Shown: piece by piece, positions 16,039-23,710 of the stretch
Position numbering within the stretch: position 1 is the first letter of the stretch
Layout of the letters: each line of letters starts with the position of its first letter
Assembly: GCF_007923445.1 (NCBI RefSeq)
Contig: NZ_VOJI01000004.1
Coordinates: 62,001 to 126,000, forward strand
Source: Puniceibacterium confluentis
Lineage (GTDB): Bacteria > Pseudomonadota > Alphaproteobacteria > Rhodobacterales > Rhodobacteraceae
Direction of reading: 5' to 3'
Length of the DNA stretch: 64,000 bases
The notes under the pieces: model-generated
What the model saw: the letters and a program-made list of their open reading frames with translations, nothing else
What the model was told of the DNA's origin: nothing
Database searches by the model: none
Program-made: the position numbers and the translations under genes

Positions 16039-17592
16039 ATGACCGCCAGAACCCCCAACCGACATGTCAACCTTACCGTGATCCCGGGGGGCCGCTCCAC
16101 CGCCTCGCGATCCGCGGCGGCCGTCCTGCCCCGGCCGCGCCGTCCGGTGTTCGGTTCCGAGGCCCTGGCCTGTGAGATGGGCCGGATCTATGCGCTGACC
16201 CTGCTGCGCGACATTCCCTTTGCCAAGCTGTCCGACCCGCGTCACGCGATCCGGATTGATGCGGCCACCTGTTTCACCCTGCACGATCTGCAGACCGAGC
16301 TGCGCCAGCTCCCGTGGTCGTCCCGCCACGCCTCCCTTCCCTCTGGTGCCAGTCCGCTCGCGGATATCCTCTCCCTGTGCGTGCCGGGTGATGCTGACCA
16401 CTGCGCCTCGTCCCCAGTGCCGCGCAGTGGTCAGCCCCTTTTTCCGGCAACGGCGGTTTCTGCGTCCGACCCGGTGCTGTCTGCGTTCTTCCGCGCCGGA
16501 CCGCCGCGTGCCGCGGGGCCTGCCGGCCCGGGCCTGTCGGTGCCGGGGGTTGCTGACCCGGGGGCGGATCAGCCGATGTCTCACTGGGTGCGTTGGATCG
16601 AGGCGGCCTGCGGCGCAAGGCTGGCATGGCCAAGACGCGCTGACGCGGCGCGGCAAGTCTTGCGCACGCCCCGAGACCTTGCCACACAAGTCCATTGCCG
16701 CCACCCCTGTCAGCCGTACATGTCGGCGGCGCTGCTTCTGCTGGCAAAGGGGATGCCCCTGGGGGCCGATCTGCCAGAGATCCGCAATGGCGTGCAGTGG
16801 AATGCGCCGCGTGTCCTGACGATGCTGGTGTCCGGCGCGCGGCAGGCCGCGCAGCATAGCCGCCGCGGCGACCGAGGGCCCCGCGTGGCGCGCCCCGGCG
16901 TTGTCGCAGCGCGCTGGTCGCTGATACGCTCCGGAGAGGACCAGCGTGCCGGCCCGGAAGCCGCGCTGGAACAGGCCGCCCTGAACCGGGTCATGTCCGA
17001 TGCACCGCGACTGGCGGACTGGATGGCGGCGATGAACCGGGCCACAGGCACCGGTTGCAATGACAGGCCATCCCCGGACGGTGAAAATAGTGACGGCTGG
17101 ACGCCTTTTTCGATGCAGCAGAACCTGATGCTGCCGCCGCTCGCGTCGCCCACAGGGTGGCTCTGCCCTTCGGTCGGGGCCGGGCAGGCGGTGCTGGCCG
17201 GGACACTGGTCACGCTGTTGAAGGCGCTGTTCGATGCGCCCGTCACCGGATGGTCCGACCCCGCGCCCGCAGACCTCTATCGGGAGCTGGACAAGCTGGC
17301 CCTGAATGTGACGCTGGCGCGCAGCATCGCTGGCGGCTTTTACACCCTGGAAAACCGCCAGAGCCTGCGGTTCGGCCAAAGCCTGGCGCTGATCCTGCTG
17401 CGGGATGTGCTGGAAGAGGATGGCCAGCCGGGGCGCATTGACCTTTGCGACTTCGACAACCGTCAGGTGACTCTGCTGGCCCGACGCAGTGCTCCGGGCT
17501 CGGTGCGGGTCAGCTTGCGGATCGACGGCGCCTATGCCCCGTGGCCGGACAGCGGCGAGAGGTCCGCGCCCTATCTGACGGCCGTGGTCTGA
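16039..17592 (+). CDS. Degenerate vanadium-haloperoxidase-like protein (probable pseudoenzyme)
   Basis: A 517-residue protein that follows the bromoperoxidase-type haloperoxidase layout: FGSEALACEMGRIYALTLLRDIPF near residue 38, a central region, then SPTGWLCPSVGAGQAVLAG near residue 370 and NVTLARSIAGGFYTLENR near residue 435. In active enzymes the second block reads roughly SPTHPSYPSGHA and the third ends in AGVHYRSD. Here the SGH triplet is replaced by GAG and the late histidine by Phe, so both catalytic histidines are gone while the frame is intact. The ATG at 16039 follows CCGGAG. No signal peptide. It may be a structural or regulatory partner of the enzyme encoded at 12418. Confidence 0.65.
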   Translation: MTARTPNRHVNLTVIPGGRSTASRSAAAVLPRPRRPVFGSEALACEMGRIYALTLLRDIPFAKLSDPRHAIRIDAATCFTLHDLQTELRQLPWSSRHASLPSGASPLADILSLCVPGDADHCASSPVPRSGQPLFPATAVSASDPVLSAFFRAGPPRAAGPAGPGLSVPGVADPGADQPMSHWVRWIEAACGARLAWPRRADAARQVLRTPRDLATQVHCRHPCQPYMSAALLLLAKGMPLGADLPEIRNGVQWNAPRVLTMLVSGARQAAQHSRRGDRGPRVARPGVVAARWSLIRSGEDQRAGPEAALEQAALNRVMSDAPRLADWMAAMNRATGTGCNDRPSPDGENSDGWTPFSMQQNLMLPPLASPTGWLCPSVGAGQAVLAGTLVTLLKALFDAPVTGWSDPAPADLYRELDKLALNVTLARSIAGGFYTLENRQSLRFGQSLALILLRDVLEEDGQPGRIDLCDFDNRQVTLLARRSAPGSVRVSLRIDGAYAPWPDSGERSAPYLTAVV

Positions 17593-17704
17593 ACCGCCGA
17601 CCGGCCCCGCGCAGGGTGAGCGGGCCCGGCAGCGTCCGGAAACAGAGTTCGGGCCAGCGACGGAAACCTTTATCGGGCACCGCGGCAAAGCCGGGCGCGC
17701 GGGG

Positions 17705-18385
17705 CTACCTGCAAATGCCCTCGATCTCGGCGCCGGACCAGGGAATGCGCACGGCGTTGTGTTTCAGCACCTTGTCGAGCCGGGACATCGGCATTGCCGC
17801 GGCGATCAGGTTGTGCAGCCGCTCTGTGCGCGGCGCATCGGCGTCAAGAAGCGCGCAGCAGACATATTCCTCGACAATCGCGCCCTGTTGTTCATAGCCA
17901 TGATCCAGAAACCTGACTGTTGTATCCTCGGCAAACAGGTAGGGATCGGGGTTGTTGCTGTGTTCCGACGCCGCCTTGAGCGGGCTGTATCCGGTGCGCG
18001 CACGGTTCTGCCACTGCCAGACATGCGTCATCTCATGGGCAAGCAGCATGGCGTCGGCCAGGTCTATTTCCTCGGGATACCGGCTCAGGAAATCCTCGCG
18101 GTACAGATCGTCGCGCAGCAGCATGTGGTTGAACAACACCATGCCGCCGGGCTGAACTGTCACGGTCTCGCCGCGCGACGGCGGCCAGATCCGCTCCGAG
18201 CAGGTCAGACGCGGGCGCACCGGCCGCTTGAAGGTGATCGCCGCGCCGGGGTGCCCGTCAATCAGCCGCACCCGGCCAGTGTCGGTCTGGTCGCCCTGCA
18301 ACGCATGCACATACGAGCGCTCAAGCGGGGTGAGCGGGCGGCCGCAGGCGGCCAGGACAAGGAACAGCAACAAGAGGAAGCGCAT
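17705..18385 (-). CDS. Lipoprotein with zinc-metallopeptidase-like HEMTH motif
   Basis: A 226-residue lipoprotein: basic start MRFLLLLFLVLAACGRP with the lipobox LAAC putting the lipidated Cys at residue 14. The motif AHEMTHVWQWQ carries the HExxH signature of zinc peptidases and is typical of short proteins related to the eCIS-core/DUF4157 group. Many such proteins have no shown protease activity. EEYVCCALL near the C-terminus may supply a third ligand. The ATG at 18385 is chosen because it gives a proper lipoprotein signal; a TTG ten codons upstream is also open. It converges with the degenerate haloperoxidase gene, 112 bp apart. Confidence 0.7.
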   Translation of the reverse strand: MRFLLLLFLVLAACGRPLTPLERSYVHALQGDQTDTGRVRLIDGHPGAAITFKRPVRPRLTCSERIWPPSRGETVTVQPGGMVLFNHMLLRDDLYREDFLSRYPEEIDLADAMLLAHEMTHVWQWQNRARTGYSPLKAASEHSNNPDPYLFAEDTTVRFLDHGYEQQGAIVEEYVCCALLDADAPRTERLHNLIAAAMPMSRLDKVLKHNAVRIPWSGAEIEGICR

Positions 18386-18529
18386 GCCGTGATAGGAGAG
18401 CAAGGCGTGAGGCAAGGCAAGTCCCCGCCGCTCACCAACGAGTTATCCCGCGACCCCGCGCGCAGGGTCCGGGCGCATCGGCATCTCGACCGATGTGCCC
18501 GGAGCAACCGGATCTGTACCGGCGCGGGG

Positions 18530-18667
18530 TCAGTTGACCTTTTTACCGGCGATGGTGGTCGCGCCCTTGGCCGAATTCGCGCCTGAATTGGCTGTGGCAA
18601 GGACCTTCACCTTTTCCTTTTTCGGTTTCTTGGTTTCCTTGTTGCCGCGATTTTTTTCCTTGGACAT
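18530..18667 (-). CDS. Small, highly basic conserved protein (45 residues)
   Basis: A lysine-rich 45-residue protein starting MSKEKNRGNKETKKPKKEK and ending TTIAGKKVN. Small proteins with this opening are widespread in proteobacteria and have no known function; the charge suggests nucleic-acid or ribosome contact. An AAAGGA ribosome site lies seven bases before the ATG at 18667. It is 145 bp upstream of the metallopeptidase-like lipoprotein, in the same direction. Confidence 0.7.
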   Translation of the reverse strand: MSKEKNRGNKETKKPKKEKVKVLATANSGANSAKGATTIAGKKVN

Positions 18668-19047
18668 GGGGATGTTCCTTTGCACGGGTTCCCGAACGGC
18701 GGTTGCCCATCGGGTGGATGCTCAGGGGGGCAGGGGGCCTGACAACGGTTGTCAGGGCGATGTCACCGGTGAGGCAGCAGGCGCAGAGAGGCGTTGGGCC
18801 ATCGGGCAGCCTGCAGGGGGGAAAGTGGGACATGACAGGCCCCGGCGCAAGGCCCGCGCAGCGCCGGGCGCAGGAATATTTGCGGCAGTCTGACGGGCAT
18901 TGCGGGTGCATGGGCTGCGCCGCTCGCCTTTAGGTGTCGCAAAGTTGGTTCAAAGTCGTCTTAATTCTGCCGGGATTCACACGGATGTTTGAGTGCTTAG
19001 GCAAGTCGTTACCCAGATTTCAACTCCTTCGCACAAAGGCGATGCAT
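18668..19047. other. Intergenic region with a strong inverted repeat
   Basis: No gene is supported in these 380 bases. The main structure is a perfect inverted repeat at 18738-18756, CCTGACAA-CGG-TTGTCAGG, with 8-bp arms and no T-run behind it. It is either an operator for the leftward small-protein gene or an mRNA hairpin. A weak ribosome site (AAAGG, about 19035) precedes the VPLPA-CTERM gene. Confidence 0.4.
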
Positions 19048-19668
19048 ATGATTTCCTCACTGAAAACCTCTCTCAAAGTTCTCTCTCTGGGTCTTGCGGC
19101 CCTCATCGCAACCCCGGCCTTCGTGTCCGAAGCCCGGGCCGCTGCCGTCGCGATCGATTTCACGGCACTCGCAGCCGGCACCACGGTGACGGATCAATAC
19201 GACAACGTCACCTTTTCACTTTCGGGCGGGCCGGCCTCGGGGGATGCACAGATTTCGACCTATGGCGGTGGACTGTCCAACTCTCCGCTCGCGGGCCTGT
19301 ACCCGACAGCGAACAATCTGGTTGCAACCTTCGCCGCGCCGGTTTCCGCACTGAGCTTCACCTTTGAAACCCACGGCGACAACGGTGTCAGCAACTACCA
19401 GGTTCTTGGCGCTGGCGCTGCGGTCCTCGCTTCCGGACTTCTAAGCTCGAATGCGAGCACCGTTTACTCCTTTGCCGGCCTGACAGGCATCCAGAGCGTG
19501 ATCTGGTCCAACGGCATGGGCCCCCTGAGCAGCTGGACCCAGTCGCTCAGTACGCTGAATTACGAAACCGCCTCGGCCGTACCGTTGCCCGCCGCGATGC
19601 CGCTGCTGGCGCTGGCGCTGGGCGCCTTCGGCATTGCAGGCCGCCGCCGCAAGGCTTCTCAGGCCTGA
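19048..19668 (+). CDS. VPLPA-CTERM sorting-domain surface protein
   Basis: A 206-residue exported protein. It has a signal peptide (ISSLKTSLKVLSLGLAALIA, cleaved after about EARAA), a beta-rich middle (DQYDNVTFSLSGGPASGDA, then VSALSFTFETHGDNGVSNY), and a C-terminal sorting tail: VPLPAAMPLLALALGAF followed by the basic end GRRRKASQA. That tail is the VPLPA-CTERM signal, recognised by an exosortase, so the protein is probably delivered to the cell surface or extracellular matrix. No exosortase gene is in the window. ATG at 19042 or 19048 are both possible; 19048 gives the better spacing from AAAGG. A rho-independent terminator follows. Confidence 0.8.
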   Translation: MISSLKTSLKVLSLGLAALIATPAFVSEARAAAVAIDFTALAAGTTVTDQYDNVTFSLSGGPASGDAQISTYGGGLSNSPLAGLYPTANNLVATFAAPVSALSFTFETHGDNGVSNYQVLGAGAAVLASGLLSSNASTVYSFAGLTGIQSVIWSNGMGPLSSWTQSLSTLNYETASAVPLPAAMPLLALALGAFGIAGRRRKASQA

Positions 19669-19687
19669 ATTCGTCAGTCTCCGGACC

Positions 19688-19717
19688 AAGGGGCGCTCCG
19701 ACCGGGGCGCCCTTTTT
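19688..19717 (+). terminator. Rho-independent terminator of the VPLPA-CTERM gene
   Basis: AAGGGGCGC pairs with GCGCCCTTT across a loop of about ten bases and runs into five T residues, 20 bp after the stop codon at 19668. This marks the VPLPA-CTERM gene as a single-gene transcript. Confidence 0.85.
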
Positions 19718-20410
19718 GCATGCGAGCACGCTGCCCGCCTCCGGGGGGCGTTGGCTGAAGGTGCCGATGACCCTGATCGACCAATTGAGCCAGGGTGCCA
19801 TGCCGCGTCGCGCCGGGGCGAGCCGTGCGGTCAGCGTGTGCTCACGGTCCTGCCCGCACCCGGTGCGCGACAGATGCCCCGCAAGGATCGTTTCGCGATT
19901 GCCGTTCTCGAATTGAAAGGTGCGGTGATTGCCGTTGCGGCGGGCATTCGATTGTCCATTTGGAATTGAATGATCACTCTGATTATATCAGGTATTATTA
20001 ATGAGCCAGATTTCCCCTTGGGGAGAGTCCGTTAGAAGAATTCGGCGCTGCCGCAACTCCCTTCGGATCTGAAATCATCCGGCGTCGCCCTTTGCCTGCC
20101 GCTCGAATCAGCCCAGGTTCCCTGCGGAATGGTCAGTGTCATGGATTGCGCAAGCAGATGTTAACCAGCTTGTATTTATGGAAATTTCCCCCGGTCTGGC
20201 CTGTCGTTGCGCACATTCCGCGCCTGTGGGGTTCGTCGGTCTAGGGCACCTATTCCAAAGAATAGCTGTGAACCTGATTGGCCGGTTTATTATCTTTCTG
20301 CGCGAATGCATTCGAGGTCTTTTTCCCAAATATTGCCGTCAACGGCGCTTGTGCTGAGCCCGTTCACTGTAATCGCCGGTACGCTGTTCCGGCCTAAATG
20401 GGAATAATAG
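19718..20410. other. Long intergenic region upstream of the DUF11 surface genes
   Basis: About 690 bases with no gene I can support. Short open frames exist on both strands but lack recognisable domains, good ribosome sites or the codon bias of the neighbours. The right two thirds (from about 19960) are noticeably AT-richer than the window, with stretches such as GATTATATCAGGTATTATTAA near 19981, so the promoter and a long leader of the DUF11 gene cluster probably lie here. A degraded gene in the left part cannot be excluded. Confidence 0.4.
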
Positions 20411-20923
20411 ATGTTCGTTCATATCCCCCAGATGTCCCGGGCTGTATTTGCCGGGGCGGCACTGTCGATGGTCGGTTTTTCGGCCTCGGCTGATGCCCTT
20501 GCCAGTACTTTCTCTTTCCTCATTGTCGAGACGCAGGAGGACGGTCAGGAGCGGCTCGTCGAGCGCGGCACCGTCCGTCCCGGCGAAGTCATTCACTATC
20601 AGCTGAGCCACGAGAACATGACCGATGACCCCATGGCGGGCATCGTCATCGCCGCTCCTGTTCCGGACGGCGTCTCGCTGACGCTGGGCGCCGAAACCAC
20701 CTCGATCGAGGCGGTGTTCGAGGTCCAGGCCGAGCTTGATCCCGTGCAGGAAGGTCTTGAGTGGTCGACGCTGCCGGCGATGCGCCTGGTCGCCGACGCA
20801 GACGGCAACCTGCACGAAGAACCGCTGCCCGAAGAAGAGGTGGCCTCTGTCCGCTGGACATTCTCCGAGCCGCTCGCAGCTGGCGAAACCGCCTTCAACT
20901 CCTACCGCGTTCGCGTCGACTGA
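20411..20923 (+). CDS. Exported DUF11-like protein
   Basis: A 170-residue secreted protein. The signal peptide (SRAVFAGAALSMVGFSASADA) is followed by a single beta-sandwich repeat: VRPGEVIHYQLSHENMTD, IVIAAPVPDGVSLTLG and VRWTFSEPLAAGETAFNSYRVRV match the pattern of DUF11 (conserved repeat) domains, where a hydrophobic strand is followed by PxG and a late GExxxxxYxVxV strand. It lies 57 bp before the 879-residue DUF11 protein and is probably its operon partner. It could be a minor subunit of a surface structure; no catalytic feature is seen. Confidence 0.7.
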   Translation: MFVHIPQMSRAVFAGAALSMVGFSASADALASTFSFLIVETQEDGQERLVERGTVRPGEVIHYQLSHENMTDDPMAGIVIAAPVPDGVSLTLGAETTSIEAVFEVQAELDPVQEGLEWSTLPAMRLVADADGNLHEEPLPEEEVASVRWTFSEPLAAGETAFNSYRVRVD

Positions 20924-20980
20924 TCCCGAACACCGGATCGAACCTCTTAATTTCAAAACCTAGACAAGGGAACTTTGACT

Positions 20981-23620
20981 GTGACTTATCAATCTATCTT
21001 CATGCGTTCAGCCAGTGCCGCCGCCTTTGGCGCCGTCCTGGGCACCGCGACCTTTGCCGCCGCCCCCGAAGCCGGGTCGGTCATCGGCAACCAGGCCGTC
21101 GCCACCTATACCAACTCGGCGGGTGACACCATCACGGTGACCTCGAACACGGTCGAGACGATCGTGCAGCAGGTGGCCGGCGTCACCCTGACCTCGGACA
21201 ACACCGAAACCATCGCGCCGGGCGGCAAAGCCTTCCTGCCACACATCATCACCAACGAAGGCAACGGATCGGACAGCTTCCTTCTCACCGCGATCGAGGA
21301 CAACACCGGCACGCTCGACACGTCGCAGCTGGTGTTCTACCCGGACGCCAACATGGACGGTGTGGCCGACAGCGCGACACCGCTGACCGAAACACCGACA
21401 CTTGCCCCGGGCGAGCAGTTTGGCGTCGTGATCGAAGCATCGGTTCCCTCCAACGCCACCGGTACGGACACCATCACCGTCACCGCCGTTTCCGCGCTTG
21501 ATGGCACCGAGCTCAGCACCAACACCGACACGCTCACCATCTCGAACGACGCGATTGTCGAACTGGTCAAGTCGATGGTCGCCGACGCGGCATCGGGCGG
21601 TAACCCTAACATCATCGACGCCGGTGACACCGTCACCATCACGCTGACCTACTCCAGCACCGGTCTGGCAGCGGCCAACAACTATGTGGTGCAGGACGTT
21701 CTGGACGGAAACCTGTCCTATGTACCGGGGTCGGCGCGCTGGTCCGACGCGGCAGCCCCACTGGATGACGACAACGGTTCGACGGTTGTCGACGCCAGCA
21801 ACGGCGCGGGCGAAACCATCGCCTGGGACTATGACGATGGCCAGACCGTCAACTTCAGCCTCTCTTCCGTCGGTTCCGGCCGCTCGGGCAGCGTGACCTT
21901 CCGCGCGGTCATCGCTGACACCGCCAATGCCGGCGTGATCCCCAACACTGCCACCCAGGATGTCGATGGCGTCGCATTCCCGCCGTCGAACACCGCGTCC
22001 GTCGTGGTCGATACCCAGTACGCGGTCGCGGTCGCGGACACGGCCATCAACGCGGATGGGACAGCAAACCCGGCGATTGCCTCGGCGACGGACGACGACG
22101 CCGCCAACAACGATGTGGTGACCGAAACCGCCGACGTCTACCAGGGCGGGGTGATCAAGCAGGAGTTCGTGCTGACCAACCTGTCGAACCAGGCTGACAG
22201 CCTGTCGCTGCAGGTCGAAAACGTCGACTTCCCGCCCGGCACCACCTTCCGCTTTGTCGGTGCCGACGGTGTGACCCCGGTGATCGGCTCGGTTGGCCCG
22301 CTGGCCATCGGCGAAAGTGCCAAGGTGACCCTGATCGCGACTCTGCCGACCGATCTGGCGCCGACCGCCACCACCGACTACACCGCGACCGTGACCACGA
22401 TCTCGGACGGGTCCGGCGCCACCGATCAGTCGACCGCCGAATTCTCCGGTGCGGTGCTTGCGGCCTCGGTCGATCTCGAGAACGCAGTCGCCGGTGTCGA
22501 AGGGGACGGCGCCGCTCCGACCAATGGCGGCGCGCCGTGGATCACCACTGCCACCGACCCCGGTGCTCCGGTGACCTTCGACATGCTGGTCCAGAACGAA
22601 GGCCCGACTTCGGACAGCTTCAACCTCTCGCTGGCACAGGCGCTGCCCGCAGGCTGGACCGTTGAATTCCGCGCCGCTGACGGCAGTGTGGTGTCCAATA
22701 CCGGCACCATTCCCGCCGGGGCCAGCACGACCTTCCAGGTCATCGTGACACCGACCGCCGATGCGCTTCCGGGCGACACGCTGGTCGACATCGCGCTGGT
22801 CTCTTCGGTTTCCGGTCAGGGCGACCGCATCGTCAACCAGATCACGGTCAACGAGATCTACGACGTGCAGATCATCGACGACCAGAGCGCACAGGCCGCG
22901 CCCGGTGGCATCGTGGAAATGACCCACACCGTCACCAACGAGGGCAACACGGCCATCACCGAAGGCGCGATCACCGAAACCGGTCTGAGCAACTTCGCCG
23001 GTGCAATCTTCTGGGATCAGAACGGCAATGGCGTGATCGACCCTGCCGAGCCGGTGATCGACAACTTTGACGACCTGACCGACGGCATTGCGCCTGGCGT
23101 CAACGGTCTGGCCCCGGGGGACAGCATCTCGCTGATCTATCGTGTCCAGACACCGTCGACCGCAACCGCAGGTGTGACCGAAATCGGCGCAGTCAGCCTG
23201 GCAACCGCGCTGAACGGCGGAACGGCCACGGATGCCGACACCACCGACAACGCGGTCGAGGACCGGATCACCATCATCTCGGGCGACATGACGCTGAGCA
23301 AGTACCAGTACATCGACGCGAACTGTGATGGCTCTGTCGGCACCTTCACCAAAAACCGGCAGGACGTCGAGCCCGGCCAGTGCATCCGCTACATGGTCGA
23401 GGCCGAAAACACCGGCACGACCACCGCGGCAAACGTGACCATCTCGGATGCGGCCCCGGCCTATACCGCAGTGACCAACTGTGGCGGCAGCTGCGCCGAG
23501 AGCCTGTTCCCGGCAGGCAGCACCGCAACGGTCACTTCGACCAGCGTATCGAGCGACCATGGCTCGATCCTGCCAGGAGGGTTCGCCCGGCTGGAGTTCA
23601 CCGTTCAGGTGAACAACTAG
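20981..23620 (+). CDS. Large exported DUF11-repeat surface protein
   Basis: An 879-residue acidic secreted protein made of consecutive beta-sandwich DUF11-type domains (for example TITLTYSSTGLAAANNYVVQ, VTFDMLVQNEGPTSDSFNLS, IRYMVEAENTGTTTAANVTI). The N-terminal module VIGNQAVATYTN then SNTVETIV recurs in the 1908-residue protein encoded next. Four cysteines lie in the last 120 residues (ANCDGS, PGQC, NCGGSC), possibly disulfide-bonded. GTG at 20981 is chosen because AAGGGAA stands eight bases before it; ATG at 21002 is an alternative. There is no sorting tail or membrane anchor, so it may be held at the surface by a partner. A strong terminator follows. Confidence 0.85.
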   Translation: MTYQSIFMRSASAAAFGAVLGTATFAAAPEAGSVIGNQAVATYTNSAGDTITVTSNTVETIVQQVAGVTLTSDNTETIAPGGKAFLPHIITNEGNGSDSFLLTAIEDNTGTLDTSQLVFYPDANMDGVADSATPLTETPTLAPGEQFGVVIEASVPSNATGTDTITVTAVSALDGTELSTNTDTLTISNDAIVELVKSMVADAASGGNPNIIDAGDTVTITLTYSSTGLAAANNYVVQDVLDGNLSYVPGSARWSDAAAPLDDDNGSTVVDASNGAGETIAWDYDDGQTVNFSLSSVGSGRSGSVTFRAVIADTANAGVIPNTATQDVDGVAFPPSNTASVVVDTQYAVAVADTAINADGTANPAIASATDDDAANNDVVTETADVYQGGVIKQEFVLTNLSNQADSLSLQVENVDFPPGTTFRFVGADGVTPVIGSVGPLAIGESAKVTLIATLPTDLAPTATTDYTATVTTISDGSGATDQSTAEFSGAVLAASVDLENAVAGVEGDGAAPTNGGAPWITTATDPGAPVTFDMLVQNEGPTSDSFNLSLAQALPAGWTVEFRAADGSVVSNTGTIPAGASTTFQVIVTPTADALPGDTLVDIALVSSVSGQGDRIVNQITVNEIYDVQIIDDQSAQAAPGGIVEMTHTVTNEGNTAITEGAITETGLSNFAGAIFWDQNGNGVIDPAEPVIDNFDDLTDGIAPGVNGLAPGDSISLIYRVQTPSTATAGVTEIGAVSLATALNGGTATDADTTDNAVEDRITIISGDMTLSKYQYIDANCDGSVGTFTKNRQDVEPGQCIRYMVEAENTGTTTAANVTISDAAPAYTAVTNCGGSCAESLFPAGSTATVTSTSVSSDHGSILPGGFARLEFTVQVNN

Positions 23621-23629
23621 GCGAACTCC

Positions 23630-23668
23630 GGCGCCTCCGGTTCTCCAACCTGACCGGGGGCGCCTTTT
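23630..23668 (+). terminator. Strong rho-independent terminator after the 879-residue DUF11 gene
   Basis: A 12-bp stem, GGCGCCTCCGGT with ACCGGGGGCGCC (one T-G pair), closes an 11-base loop and is followed by TTTT. It lies between the second and third DUF11 genes, so read-through to the large downstream gene would be reduced. The third gene starts only 43 bp later and must rely on read-through or a promoter inside this region. Confidence 0.85.
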
Positions 23669-23710
23669 CAATCCGGATCCCAGACAATCCATTTTGCAAG
23701 GAGCAGGCTG

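Noticed and set aside
12418-17592. Horizontally acquired island with mobile ends around the haloperoxidase genes
   Set aside because: No transposase, integrase, tRNA or direct repeats are visible at its edges, and base composition looks like the rest of the window.
20136-20357. Small gene (73 codons) in the gap before the DUF11 genes
   Set aside because: No ribosome site, no recognisable family and poor codon bias; left as unsupported.
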